From assembly GCF_003240585.1 (NCBI RefSeq), contig NZ_PCDP01000040.1:124001-188000 (forward strand): DNA of 64,000 nt, given 5' to 3'. Shown one piece after another: positions 1 to 9,223 of the stretch (position 1 is its first letter; each line of letters starts with the position of its first letter). The translations under genes were made by a program, and so were the position numbers. Source of the stretch: Arminella tubonensis. Its GTDB lineage: Bacteria > Pseudomonadota > Alphaproteobacteria > Rhizobiales > Rhizobiaceae. The notes beneath the pieces were generated by a model. The model saw only the letters and a list, made by a program, of their open reading frames with translations. It did no database searches and had not been told where the DNA came from.

Positions 1-368
1 CTTTGATCTTGAGCTTGGCGCGCTCCAGCCGGGACGGCGTGATATCGATGGCGTCCATCGTGGCCGACAGGTCGACGGCGATAGCAAGGGGAGCCGTATT
101 CTCGACAAATGGTGGCAATTCTCGTTGCCACGTCGGGGCCAGCAGCGGCGATCGCCCCAACAAACATGAGCAATCCCATAAGCTGATACGGCCGAAATCG
201 CGTCTTATCAGTGCTCTCCACGATCAGATGAGTGAGCAGATGCGGGGCGATCAAGGTCTTCCAGCGCGAGCGGACGTCGTTGGATCGCGCCGCGAGCCAG
301 ATGAAGCCGATAACAGGCAGCAGAGACGCCAGCCACCATGGTCTGAGAAAATGAAAATCTCCGATCAT
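1..368 (-). CDS. VWA-domain membrane protein, BatB-like (3' part outside window)
   Basis: The first 122 codons of a gene that runs out of the window at base 1. The protein opens with a hydrophobic segment (about residues 8-26), a second at about 63-78, then the start of a von Willebrand A domain with DLSATM at about residues 99-104, the metal-binding MIDAS motif with Thr in place of the last Ser. The ATG overlaps the stop of the upstream VWA gene as ATGA, so the two are translationally coupled. This pairing resembles BatA-BatB of aerotolerance/MoxR operons, which are thought to form a periplasm-facing membrane complex. Length and C-terminal domains (often TPR) cannot be seen. Confidence 0.85.
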   Translation of the reverse strand, partial: MIGDFHFLRPWWLASLLPVIGFIWLAARSNDVRSRWKTLIAPHLLTHLIVESTDKTRFRPYQLMGLLMFVGAIAAAGPDVATRIATICREYGSPCYRRRPVGHDGRHRYHAVPAGARQAQDQ

Positions 369-1354
369 GGCGCGACCTGCTTCCGGGCTGCTCTTCCAAG
401 CCCTCCGAGCAAATGATAGCCAAGCAGGATCGCAACCGCCCCGCCCATCGGATAGTGAAACAATTCAATGCGCGGCTGCCACCTTCGAACATTTTGATCC
501 ACAGGCGTAATCCGATCGAGGGTGGCATAGATCGCCTCGAGCTCGCCCTGGTTCTGGCCGAAGAAATACCGGCCACCGGTCTTCTCCGCGATTTTCTGAA
601 GAGTGTCGATGTCAAGTTTATCCTCGCCCGTGGCGTTCGGGTCGCCGATGGCCACGGTGTCGACTACAATGTTGTTCCGGTGGGCGATATCGGCTGCCTT
701 CGCAGGTGGCATTTTGCTTGCGGTGTCGGTGCCATCGGTCAGCACGATCAGCAGTTTTTCGGGAACGCTGCTTTTCTCGAACATCTTGATCGCGAGGCCG
801 ATGGCGTCTCCAAGGGATGTTCTGGGGCCGGCGATGCCGGGAAGAGCCTCTTCGATCATCGACTGGACGAGCGCGTGGTCCATGGTGAAGGGCACAAGTG
901 GATAAGGCGCGTCGCCAAAGGCGATGAGGCCTACCCGATCGGTCGTCCGGCGAGCAACGAAGTCGGACGCGACTTTGCGCACGGCGCTGACGCGGCTTGT
1001 CAGGTCGCCGTTCGGCGCGTGAAAATCTTTTGTTTCCATCGATTGCGACAGGTCCAGCGCCAGCATCAAATCGCGCTGAGGCTCGACTTTCTGCAGCGGC
1101 GGTTCGATGAACTGCGGGCGGGCCAGTGCCGCGACGATCAGCAGCCAGGCGAGGCTTTCGGCCAGGATCTGCAGCCAGGTCCTCCGCGCGATGGCAGAAC
1201 CCATGCTCGGCGTGATCCCGGCGGCAGCGGCGATCTGGCTGAAAAATGGCAGGCGAACCGACGCCGATGTTTCCCGGTGCGGCGGCAGCAGCCACCAGAT
1301 CAGCAGCGGCAGAGGCAGAAGAACGAGAAGCCAGGGATATTCAAGTTGATACAT
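365..1354 (-). CDS. VWA-domain membrane protein, BatA-like
   Basis: A 329-residue protein with an N-terminal hydrophobic helix (about 4-24), a second at about 64-78, and a von Willebrand A domain carrying an intact MIDAS motif DLSQSM at residues 101-106; a further hydrophobic stretch lies near the C-terminus. This is the usual BatA architecture and length. The reading frame is open far upstream, but the ATG at 1354 is chosen because it starts with the membrane anchor and overlaps the preceding DUF4381 gene by only 14 bases. It lies fourth in a MoxR-DUF58-DUF4381-VWA-VWA operon. The role, known only for relatives, is envelope stress or chaperoning with MoxR; the substrate is unknown. Confidence 0.85.
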   Translation of the reverse strand: MYQLEYPWLLVLLPLPLLIWWLLPPHRETSASVRLPFFSQIAAAAGITPSMGSAIARRTWLQILAESLAWLLIVAALARPQFIEPPLQKVEPQRDLMLALDLSQSMETKDFHAPNGDLTSRVSAVRKVASDFVARRTTDRVGLIAFGDAPYPLVPFTMDHALVQSMIEEALPGIAGPRTSLGDAIGLAIKMFEKSSVPEKLLIVLTDGTDTASKMPPAKAADIAHRNNIVVDTVAIGDPNATGEDKLDIDTLQKIAEKTGGRYFFGQNQGELEAIYATLDRITPVDQNVRRWQPRIELFHYPMGGAVAILLGYHLLGGLGRAARKQVAP

Positions 1355-1865
1355 GATGGCCCTCGATCCATTTGCGAGCCGCGACAACGACATCGCCTGC
1401 CAGGTTCTGGGGCAAGATGTTCGTGTCGGCGTCGCCGTGATATTCGAGATCGTCGAGGATAGTCGCGAGCGCTTCGCCGACGCCGCCGTCCTCGCGGCTG
1501 TGCAGGAACTGAACCCAGGCGCCGCCCGAGAGGGAGGCGACATCCGCGCGTGGCCAAGCGGCAAGTGCTACGCGTTTCAAAAGAACGGCCAGGGACTGAA
1601 GCGCGTGGCGGCGCGTGGCCAAATCGCGAATCTCACCTTCCAATGCCTCAAGTTCGGCAAGCGCTTCACGGCGGTAACGGTTGGCCCGATAGTCGCGAAA
1701 CCATCGAAGGAATAGGAAAAGGGCGGCCGCCGCAAGCATCAGTGCCACAACCAACCAGCCCCATGTCTGCGGAAACCAGGATATCGGTGGCGGCGGCACA
1801 ATGTCCCGGAGCGAGCGAATAGCGGTTTCGGCGAGTTGATCCGATGCGCTTGCCATTTGAGCCAA
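1341..1865 (-). CDS. DUF4381 membrane protein
   Basis: A 174-residue protein with a Pro-rich juxtamembrane stretch (about 22-31) followed by one strong transmembrane helix (about 33-54) and then a basic, helical cytoplasmic domain. This layout and its place between the DUF58 and VWA genes match the DUF4381 family found only in MoxR/Bat operons. The gene begins one base after the DUF58 stop codon and overlaps the next gene by 14 bases, so it sits in a tightly packed operon. Its molecular role is not established; family context suggests it scaffolds the VWA proteins at the membrane. Confidence 0.8.
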   Translation of the reverse strand: MAQMASASDQLAETAIRSLRDIVPPPPISWFPQTWGWLVVALMLAAAALFLFLRWFRDYRANRYRREALAELEALEGEIRDLATRRHALQSLAVLLKRVALAAWPRADVASLSGGAWVQFLHSREDGGVGEALATILDDLEYHGDADTNILPQNLAGDVVVAARKWIEGHHVST

Positions 1866-2810
1866 CTAGCGCCTCCTCTGCCGCCAGGCGGACTGATCGA
1901 GGAGCCGGCGCAGCTGTGGTGCGGTCTCTTCCGCCGCGGACACTGGCAGCATCGGCAGGCCGAGTTCTTTCTGCCACGCCGCCAGCTCGCGTCCGCGCTG
2001 ACGCGCAAAATCACCGATGGCCTCGCGCGTGCTGGAATGCCTAAAGGCCAGCTCTGCCTGCAGCGATCCGCCGCTGACGACAAGATTTCCGCTCAATGGT
2101 AGATCGAGCAGAAACGGATCGTAGACGAGGATGCATATCACATCGTTTCTGGCTGATAGCCGCAGAAGAATGTCGCGGGTGGTAGCTGTATGACCATCGA
2201 AATCGCTGATGACGATAACAAGATGATCGTGGTGAGCGACGTCGGCCACCATAGCCAAGGCCTTGTCGAGTTGCTCCTCTCGGGGCGTGTCCATTGATGC
2301 CGCGGTAAGGTTCTGGTTCTGCCGCGCGATCCGGGTTGCGAGCCCGATCACCGCTTCACGGCTACGATGCGGCCGGGCTTCGTCGATGTCGGTGTCGTTG
2401 AAGACAACGCCCCCGACGCGGTCGCCGGAGCCGAGCACCCGCCAGCCGCAGAGTGCCGCCGCTTCCGCAGCCGTCACCGATTTCATCTGTCGCCGGCTGC
2501 CGAAGAACATGTTGATGCGCTGGTCGACGACAATCAGGGCCGGGCGTTCCTTCTCTTCGTTGTAGACCCTGACCACCGGCTTGTTCGTCCGCGCGGTCAC
2601 CCGCCAGTCTATCGTGCGGACATCGTCGCCGGGGAGATATTCTCGCAGTTCCTCGAAGCTCAACCCGCGACCGCGCATGCCGGATTGCATTCGGCCTGCA
2701 AGCTGCTGCTGGACGGCCCCCTTCTGCAGGAACGACAGGTCGCGCGCCCGCGCTTCGAGAGAGACAAGCTGCTCGACGGACACATAGACGCCTTCGGCCG
2801 CCTCGCTCAT
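1866..2810 (-). CDS. DUF58 domain protein of MoxR operon
   Basis: A 314-residue protein without clear membrane segments. It carries the DUF58 signature around residues 59-74 (LPGDDVRTIDWR) and a degenerate VWA-like second half (VVDQRINMFFGS, then VIVISDFDG), typical of proteins encoded next to MoxR ATPases. The start at 2810 has an AGGAG ribosome site that overlaps the stop codon of the MoxR gene, so translation is coupled. In other bacteria DUF58 proteins partner with MoxR and the VWA membrane proteins; a biochemical activity has not been shown. Confidence 0.85.
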   Translation of the reverse strand: MSEAAEGVYVSVEQLVSLEARARDLSFLQKGAVQQQLAGRMQSGMRGRGLSFEELREYLPGDDVRTIDWRVTARTNKPVVRVYNEEKERPALIVVDQRINMFFGSRRQMKSVTAAEAAALCGWRVLGSGDRVGGVVFNDTDIDEARPHRSREAVIGLATRIARQNQNLTAASMDTPREEQLDKALAMVADVAHHDHLVIVISDFDGHTATTRDILLRLSARNDVICILVYDPFLLDLPLSGNLVVSGGSLQAELAFRHSSTREAIGDFARQRGRELAAWQKELGLPMLPVSAAEETAPQLRRLLDQSAWRQRRR

Positions 2811-2819
2811 CTGCCACTC

Positions 2820-3794
2820 CTATGCGACGGCCACCAGTTCGACGATGCGATCGATGACACGATCCGGGGTGATCCCGGCTGCGTGCGCTTCGTAGGAGAG
2901 GATCAGCCGGTGGCGGAAGACGTCGTTGACGATCGCCTTGACATCGTCGGGCGTGACATAGTCTCGGCCCTTGAGCCAGGCGTAGGAACGCGAAACCTTG
3001 TCGAGGCCGATGCCGCCGCGGGGGCTGACGCCCACCTGCAGCCACTTCGCCAAATCCTTGTCGAGTTTGGACGGAAAGCGCGTCGCGAACACCAGCGCCA
3101 CGATGTATTTCTCGATCGGTTCCGAAACATTGACGCTGCCGATCTCTCGGCGCGCATCGAACACGGACTTGGGGCTGAGCTTTTCGTTTGGAGCTGCGCT
3201 GGCAGATTTCGCCGCACTCTCCTCGCTTCGCACGAGCCGCATGATCGCCTCTTCCGACGCTTCGTCTGGATAGCCGACATTGACGTGCATCAGGAAACGG
3301 TCGAGCTGCGCCTCGGGAAGAGGGTAGGTACCTTCCTGCTCGATCGGGTTTTGCGTCGCCATGACCATGAAAAGCTCGGGAAGGGGATAGCTCTTGCCAC
3401 CTACGGTGACCTGTCGCTCCTCCATCGCTTCGAGCAGCGCCGATTGCACCTTGGCCGGCGCACGGTTCACTTCGTCCGCAAGGATGAGGCTTGCAAAGAT
3501 CGGCCCTTGTTGAAACTTGAACGAACCCTTGCCGCCTTCACTGAAATAGATTTCGGACCCGGTGATGTCGGCCGGAAGAAGGTCGGGGGTAAATTGTACA
3601 CGCGAAAGCTCTGCATCAAGATTCTTGGCCAAGCTCTTGATCGCACGCGTCTTGGCAAGGCCGGGCAGGCCTTCGACAAGCAGATGCCCGTTTGCGAGTA
3701 GGCCCAGCAGCAGGCGCTCGACCATCGCATCCTGCCCGATGATCGATTGGCCGATCTTGCTGCCAAGCTTGAGAATGTCGTCGCGTGCGGTCAT
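2820..3794 (-). CDS. MoxR-family AAA+ ATPase
   Basis: A 324-residue AAA+ ATPase. Walker A is at residues 42-49 (GLPGLAKT), Walker B ends in Asp107-Glu108, and sensor and arginine-finger regions follow (MATQNPIEQEGTYPLPEAQLD). Size and motifs fit MoxR/RavA-type chaperone ATPases, which act with VWA proteins to mature or remodel partner complexes. An upstream in-frame extension to 3833 exists, but the ATG at 3794 gives the normal MoxR N-terminus. It is first in the five-gene operon, so the operon promoter should lie in 3795-3894, between this gene and the end of the sulfatase gene. Confidence 0.9.
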   Translation of the reverse strand: MTARDDILKLGSKIGQSIIGQDAMVERLLLGLLANGHLLVEGLPGLAKTRAIKSLAKNLDAELSRVQFTPDLLPADITGSEIYFSEGGKGSFKFQQGPIFASLILADEVNRAPAKVQSALLEAMEERQVTVGGKSYPLPELFMVMATQNPIEQEGTYPLPEAQLDRFLMHVNVGYPDEASEEAIMRLVRSEESAAKSASAAPNEKLSPKSVFDARREIGSVNVSEPIEKYIVALVFATRFPSKLDKDLAKWLQVGVSPRGGIGLDKVSRSYAWLKGRDYVTPDDVKAIVNDVFRHRLILSYEAHAAGITPDRVIDRIVELVAVA

Positions 3795-3894
3795 GCGGAA
3801 CCCCGGTCGGCGCTTACGAAGGTCGGGACGCACCGACTGGCGGTGCGTCCTTCAATTTTTTCAATGGACGTCCATCACAGAGGGACGCTCACCT

Positions 3895-5541
3895 CTATTT
3901 CTCGATGCCGCGATCCTTGAAGGACTTGTCGATCGCCTTGTCGACTTCCGCACGGACGCCTTCGATGTTGAAGCTGGCGACACGCTGGCTTGGCGGATAC
4001 TTGACGAAGGTTTCGAGGAACGCCGCTCCCTGCAGCTGGCCCTTGACCAGCAGATAGTCGTTGCGCACGAGCCAGTCGGCATATTGGTCAGAGACCTTGT
4101 CTGCCCGCTCGTAAGGGTCCATGCGCAGGTTGAACAGCTTGGGAAGACGCCATGTGATGAAAGGAGTCTGCCAGACTGCGAAGCCGCCCTCTGCCGGTTG
4201 TTCTTTGAACACGACTTTCCAGTCGTCGTAGCGGGTGGCGACCAGCCCTCCGTCGTCGTCGAAGTAGTAGAAATCGTGTCTCGCGCTCTTGTTCGACTTG
4301 CCTGTCAGGTAGTCGAGCTGGTTGTAGCCGTCGAGGTGATCCTTGAACGTCGTGCTGCTTCCAGTAGGCTGCCATCCGTTGAGAAGACGGTCCTTTACAC
4401 CGGGGTCACCGGCGGCAGCGAGAAGGGTCGGGAACCAGTCGAGCCCGGAGACGATGCCGTTGACAACCTGTCCCGGCTGTACATGACCCGGCCAGCGGAT
4501 CATTGCAGGCACGCGGAACGCGCCTTCCCAGTTGGTGTCCTTCTCACTCCGGAACGGAGTCGTTGCCGCATCCGGCCAGGAGAACTGGTTCGGTCCGTTA
4601 TCCGTGGTGTAGACCACGATCGTGTTTTCCGTCACGCCGAGCTCGTCGAGCGCCTTCAGAAGCTTGCCGACGTCTCCGTCATGCTCGACCATGCCGTCGG
4701 CATATTCGTTGCCGGGCATGCCGCTCTGGCCCGCCATCGATGCCCGCACGTGGGTGAACAGATGCATGCGGGTCGTGTTCATCCAGGTGAAGAAGGGCTT
4801 CTTCTGCTTGACCTGACGACCCATGAAATCGATGGCGGCCGCCGTCGTCTCGTCGTCGATGGTCTCCATCCGCTTCTTCGTCAGCGGGCCGGTGTCCTCG
4901 ATCTTTCCGTCAGCCGACGCCTTGATCACGCCACGCGGATTATAGGCCTTGAGGAACTCCGGATCGTCCTTCGGCCAATAGGGAGCTTCAGGCTCTTCCT
5001 CGGTATTCAGGTGATAGAGGTTGCCGAAGAATTCATCGAAGCCGTGGTTCGTCGGCAAATATTCATCCTTGTCGCCAAGGTGGTTCTTGCCGAACTGCCC
5101 GGTGGCATAGCCGAGAGGCTTCAGCGCCTGGGCGATTGTCATGTCGCCTGCCTGCAGGCCGACTGGCGCGCCCGGCGCGCCGACCTTGCACAAACCTGTG
5201 CGCAGGCACACCTGGCCGGTAATGAACGTCGACCGCCCCGCCGTGCAGCTGTTCTCGGCGTAATAGTCGGTGAACATCATTCCCTGCTTGGCGATGCTGT
5301 CGATGTTCGGCGTCTTGTAGCCCAACACACCGTTCGAATAGGCGCTGATATTCGTCTGGCCTATGTCGTCGCCGAAGATGACGAGGATGTTTGGCTTGGC
5401 TGCTTCCTGAGCCTGGGCCGACTGCGGGGCAGCAAACTGAGAAAACAGTACGGTGGTCGCGACCGCGGCGCTAGCCAAGAGAAAGGCCCGGCCGATGTAT
5501 TTGCTGACGGTATTTGCCTTTGTGGACGCGCTAGCTGACAT
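3895..5541 (-). CDS. secreted arylsulfatase, Cys-type (formylglycine)
   Basis: A 548-residue sulfatase. A signal peptide (about residues 1-45, ending AQAQ) indicates export. Metal-binding Asp58-Asp59 lie in VIFGDDIGQ, and the maturation motif Cys99-Thr-Ala-Gly-Arg103 is intact, so the nucleophile would be formylglycine made from Cys99 by an enzyme not in this window. A TTDNGPN motif follows. The family hydrolyses sulfate esters; the substrate is unknown. Size agrees with proteobacterial arylsulfatases. The start codon at 5541 abuts a truncated TPR gene on the other strand, and no good ribosome site is visible, so promoter and start are uncertain. It stands beside DUF1254 genes that may be functionally linked. 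Confidence 0.9.
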   Translation of the reverse strand: MSASASTKANTVSKYIGRAFLLASAAVATTVLFSQFAAPQSAQAQEAAKPNILVIFGDDIGQTNISAYSNGVLGYKTPNIDSIAKQGMMFTDYYAENSCTAGRSTFITGQVCLRTGLCKVGAPGAPVGLQAGDMTIAQALKPLGYATGQFGKNHLGDKDEYLPTNHGFDEFFGNLYHLNTEEEPEAPYWPKDDPEFLKAYNPRGVIKASADGKIEDTGPLTKKRMETIDDETTAAAIDFMGRQVKQKKPFFTWMNTTRMHLFTHVRASMAGQSGMPGNEYADGMVEHDGDVGKLLKALDELGVTENTIVVYTTDNGPNQFSWPDAATTPFRSEKDTNWEGAFRVPAMIRWPGHVQPGQVVNGIVSGLDWFPTLLAAAGDPGVKDRLLNGWQPTGSSTTFKDHLDGYNQLDYLTGKSNKSARHDFYYFDDDGGLVATRYDDWKVVFKEQPAEGGFAVWQTPFITWRLPKLFNLRMDPYERADKVSDQYADWLVRNDYLLVKGQLQGAAFLETFVKYPPSQRVASFNIEGVRAEVDKAIDKSFKDRGIEK

Positions 5542-6164
5542 CGGTTGCGCCCAACGACGCTGAGATCATCGCGGCTCAGGCGATGCTGCTTTCCAAGGAT
5601 ACGTCGGCACAAGCTCTCGAGTTGGCTAACAAGGCGGTTGCGCTGGCGCCATACTCCGCTTGCGCGAAGATGGTCCAGAGCATGGTGTTGTTCGATAGCG
5701 GAAAGATCGATGCCGCAATCACATCGGGTTATCGTGCGATGTCGTTCAATCCGGCAAACAGCGCTATCGTCGCCAAGCTCGGCCTGCTGTTATTCCTCTC
5801 GGGACGTTGGGACGATGGCGTCGGACTGGCAATCAAGTCCGGGCTGACAGATACGTTTCCGCAAGCCGACGCGGCGCTGACGCTTGCACTCGATGCTTAT
5901 CGCACTGGACAATATGATGAATCCGCTATCCGGGCTCGCCAGCTGAACGATAGCGACAACGATATCGCCGGCATCCTGCTCGCGGCCACACTCGGCCAAC
6001 GCGGCGAAATAGCCGAGGCCGCTGCAGTCCTTGCGACCTTGCGAAAAGATCGACCGGATTTCGATGCCAAATTCCGCGGCGATCTTTCCGAGCAACATTA
6101 TGCGCCCGAGCTCATCAATTCGCTCCAGGCAGGGCTCGTAAAGGCCGGCGTCGCTCTCAGGTAG
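5541..6164 (+). pseudogene. 5'-truncated TPR-repeat protein remnant
   Basis: An open frame that continues upstream of its first ATG (5583) to about 5541 with TPR-like sequence (PNDAEIIAAQAMLLSK), then is lost where the sulfatase gene begins. The visible part, about 205 residues, consists of tetratricopeptide-like helices (AxxLANKAVALAP, GxIDAAITSGYRAMSFNP) and ends with a normal stop. It looks like the C-terminal TPR half of a larger protein, as in rhizobial adenylate-cyclase/TPR or HTH/TPR proteins, whose front has been deleted. It has no visible ribosome site at 5583. The alternative, a small free-standing TPR protein translated from 5583, cannot be excluded. Confidence 0.65.
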
Positions 6165-6277
6165 CGCGGCATTTCTGTTTCGAATTAACAGTAACGTACT
6201 TGCGCCCGTGACCACGATTTTGATGGTGAGGCCATCGTTATCGTTGCGGTTCTTTCCGCATCGGAAAGGAGTGAGCG

Positions 6278-7669
6278 ATGATCGGCCTTCCCTTGTCCCG
6301 AATACGGCTTGCCAACGCGACTGCTTATCGGGCCGCGCTGATGATCGCGTTGCTCACGCCATTTGCGGTTCCCGCAGTGCAGTCCGCGACACCCGAGCAG
6401 GCGCGTGCGATTGCCAAGGAGGCCTATATCTATTCGTTCGCGCCGATCGCCAGTTATGGAACCTGGAGCAAGCAGGCGACACAGCCGAACGCTCCGGAAT
6501 ATGTTGGAGGCTTCAATGTTTTCCGAAATTACTCCCAGGCGTTCACTCCCGAGAACAAAGATATCGTCACGCCGAACAACGACACGCCCTATTCATGGGC
6601 ATGGCTTGACCTTCGCGCCGAGCCTATTGTCCTGAGCGTCCCGGCGGTGCCTCGGGACCGCTACTACGTGATGCAGCTCGTCGATCTCTTTACCTACAAT
6701 TTTGGCTATGTCGGCGTGCGGGCGACGGGGTTCAATGCCGGCAACTATCTGATTGCCGGACCCAACTGGCATGGCAAGAAGCCAAAGGGAGTGACCAAGG
6801 TCATTAGCGCCGAGACCGAGATCGTCGGCATTCTGGGACGGACGTCCTTGAATGGGCCGGAGGATGTCAAAAACGTTCAGGCTATCCAGGCCAAATACAA
6901 GCTTCAACCACTCAGCGCTTTCCTTGGAGCGCCGGGGCCGCGTCCCCAGCCGCAAATCATCTTTCCTCCCTACGATGCGGCCAAGGCCACCAGCCACGAT
7001 TTCATCGGCTACATCAATTTTCTGCTGCAGTTCGCCCAGCCAATGGTTCCTTCCGAAAAGAGCCTGATGGCGCGCTTCGCCGAGATAGGCATCGGCCCCG
7101 GCAAGCCCTGGAATGCTGAGAAGGTCGACCCGGCGATCCTGAAGGCGATTGACGAGGGAATCGATGACGCGAAGGCCGACATGAAAGCAACGGCAGCAAA
7201 AACCTTGAGTTCGAATGGACTGTTCGGCTCGCGCGCATTTATGCACGGCGACTATATGACCCGGGCCATGGGTGCCGAGAAGGGACTGTTCGGCAATTCG
7301 ATTGAAGAGGCCTGGTACGGCGGGTTCGTCGGCGATGGAGCCAAGCAGATGATGCTTCATTTCCCGGCGGGCCAGTTGCCGCCAGCCAAATTCTTCTGGT
7401 CGCTGACGCTCTACACGCTACCCGACCGCCTTCTCTACGCCAACCCGCTCAAGCGCTATTCGATAGGCGATCGAACCAAGGGTCTGGTTTACGGCAAGGA
7501 CAAGTCCCTGACGATCTATCTCGGCCATGCATCGCCCGGCGTCGAAAAGGAGGCCAATTGGCTGCCGACACCGGAAGGCAAATACAGCCTCGTGGGCCGC
7601 GTCTATGGACCCGAGCCGAAAGCGATAAATGGCGAATGGAAGCTGCCGGCGTTGGAGCCATTAAAGTAG
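6278..7669 (+). CDS. exported DUF1254/DUF1214 protein (first copy)
   Basis: A 463-residue protein with an N-terminal export signal (hydrophobic core about 18-34, then VQSA), an N-terminal DUF1254 domain (about 45-170, with AYIYSFAP and NNDTPYSWAWLDL) and a C-terminal DUF1214 domain (about 330-455, with FFWSLTLYTLPDRLL and NWLPTPEGKYSLVGRVYGPE). The family is widespread in rhizobia and marine bacteria; no reaction is firmly assigned. The start follows a strong GGAAAGGAG ribosome site. It is first of four closely spaced plus-strand genes, followed after 35 bases by a paralogue, so an operon is likely. The two proteins are related but clearly diverged. Confidence 0.9.
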   Translation: MIGLPLSRIRLANATAYRAALMIALLTPFAVPAVQSATPEQARAIAKEAYIYSFAPIASYGTWSKQATQPNAPEYVGGFNVFRNYSQAFTPENKDIVTPNNDTPYSWAWLDLRAEPIVLSVPAVPRDRYYVMQLVDLFTYNFGYVGVRATGFNAGNYLIAGPNWHGKKPKGVTKVISAETEIVGILGRTSLNGPEDVKNVQAIQAKYKLQPLSAFLGAPGPRPQPQIIFPPYDAAKATSHDFIGYINFLLQFAQPMVPSEKSLMARFAEIGIGPGKPWNAEKVDPAILKAIDEGIDDAKADMKATAAKTLSSNGLFGSRAFMHGDYMTRAMGAEKGLFGNSIEEAWYGGFVGDGAKQMMLHFPAGQLPPAKFFWSLTLYTLPDRLLYANPLKRYSIGDRTKGLVYGKDKSLTIYLGHASPGVEKEANWLPTPEGKYSLVGRVYGPEPKAINGEWKLPALEPLK

Positions 7670-7704
7670 TTTTTCCATGCTTTACAAAGGATTGGAACCT
7701 TCCG

Positions 7705-9165
7705 ATGAAGCCTTTTCTACGAAAGCTGTGTTTGACGACTGTGATGGTCCTTGCCTCTGTTGGATCAGCGTTTTCACAAGAGAGCACGATAAAGACGCCG
7801 ATTGGCGATATCTCCACCGCCTTCGGTCTGCCGGCTGACAAGCCGACGATCGCCAAGCTCTATGACGAAATGGACTTTCAGCGTGCGACGCAGGCTTATA
7901 TCTGGGCACTGCCAATCGTCGGCTTCGCCGAATGGCAGGCCTCGACAAGAGCAGCGCTTGGGGTTGGCGACACCGATCTCGTCATCTATCAGAGCGTCAA
8001 GGACAAGCTTGGCATCCTCACTGCCAACGCCACGACGCCTTACATCGGTGGCTTTCCGGATTTGTCGAAGACCGGCCCCCTGGTGATCGACTATCCGAAA
8101 GGTGCCACAGCCGGTGGCGTTGGTGACTTCTGGCAGAGGCCGATCACCGACCTGGGCGAGACCGGGCCTGACAAGGGAAAAGGCGGAAAATACCTGATCG
8201 TCGGTCCCGGTCAAAAGGCGCCGAAGCCAAGTGGCTTCACCATCATCCAATCGCCTACCAACAACATCTTCTTTGCCTTCCGCGTCCTCGATCCGGATCC
8301 AGGCAAGGCAAAGGCGCTGATCGCAAGCGTGAAGATCTATCCATTCACTGAGAGAAAGGATCCGAAGCCCACCAAACTTATCACGCCGAACGGCCGCGCC
8401 TGGAGCCAGGTCCCGCCGCGGGGCTGCGCCTATTGGCAGAGGCTTAGCGACATCATCCAGCGCGAACCGGTGATGGAACGCGACCGGGTCATGATGGCAT
8501 TGCTGCGACCGCTGGGCATTGAAAAAGGCAAGCCCTTTGCGCCTGACGACAGACAGAAGAAGATACTGACCGACGGCGCGGTGGTTGGCGAATTGATGGC
8601 GCAGGCCAATTCCTTCGCGACGCGAGAAGAGGGCGCTCGCTACCGTCCGGATTCGAACTGGGACTATGTGATCATGTTCGATCCGTTCCAGGAGGCTGCG
8701 AACTACACCCAGATCGACCAACGGGCAAAATATTTCTACGAGGCAGTGACGACCACCAAGGGCATGGTTACCAGGACGCCCGGCCTTGGTCAGGCTTATC
8801 TCGGCGCTCACGTGGACGCAGCCGGCAAATGGCTGGATGGCGGCCTCAGCTATGCGCTGCACGTCCCGGCCGAGGTGCCGGCCAAATTGTTCTGGTCGGT
8901 AACGGTCTACGACAGCCTGACCCGTGTCCTCATCGACAACCCGCAGCAGGTGGCCGACAAGTCTTCGCGAACGGATATCGTCAAGAACGGCGACGGCTCC
9001 TACGATCTGTATTTCGGACCGGAGACGCCGGCGGGTCACGAGAAGAACTGGATTCCGACGATCCCCGGCAAGGCGTGGTTTGCCTATTTCCGCTTTTACG
9101 GTCCCCTTCAGCCCTATTTCGACAGGTCCTGGAAATTGCCCGACATCGAAGAGGTGAAGGAGTGA
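7705..9165 (+). CDS. exported DUF1254/DUF1214 protein (second copy)
   Basis: A 486-residue paralogue of the preceding gene. The ATG at 7705 is chosen over the longer open frame because it starts a clean signal peptide (MKPFLRKLCL...ASVGSAFSQ) and follows AAAGGA. DUF1254 lies at about 55-180 (AYIWALPIVGFAEWQ, NATTPYIGGFPDL), DUF1214 at about 370-478 (KLFWSVTVYDSLTRVLIDNPQ, NWIPTIPGKAWFAYFRFYGP). Function is unknown. The tandem pair, both exported, directly downstream of a sulfatase remnant junction and upstream of an outer-membrane protein gene, suggests an envelope process. The next gene starts 58 bases after its stop. Confidence 0.9.
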   Translation: MKPFLRKLCLTTVMVLASVGSAFSQESTIKTPIGDISTAFGLPADKPTIAKLYDEMDFQRATQAYIWALPIVGFAEWQASTRAALGVGDTDLVIYQSVKDKLGILTANATTPYIGGFPDLSKTGPLVIDYPKGATAGGVGDFWQRPITDLGETGPDKGKGGKYLIVGPGQKAPKPSGFTIIQSPTNNIFFAFRVLDPDPGKAKALIASVKIYPFTERKDPKPTKLITPNGRAWSQVPPRGCAYWQRLSDIIQREPVMERDRVMMALLRPLGIEKGKPFAPDDRQKKILTDGAVVGELMAQANSFATREEGARYRPDSNWDYVIMFDPFQEAANYTQIDQRAKYFYEAVTTTKGMVTRTPGLGQAYLGAHVDAAGKWLDGGLSYALHVPAEVPAKLFWSVTVYDSLTRVLIDNPQQVADKSSRTDIVKNGDGSYDLYFGPETPAGHEKNWIPTIPGKAWFAYFRFYGPLQPYFDRSWKLPDIEEVKE

Positions 9166-9223
9166 GTTCCACAGCGCGACTACACCAGCGCACGCTAACT
9201 ATTGGACGATTTGGAGAGTTTCG

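Noticed and set aside
2367..3701. 444-codon plus-strand frame opposite moxR and DUF58
   Set aside because: Composition artefact opposite two real coupled genes.
3562..5538. 658-codon plus-strand frame opposite the sulfatase and MoxR genes
   Set aside because: Antisense to two well-identified genes and without recognisable domains.
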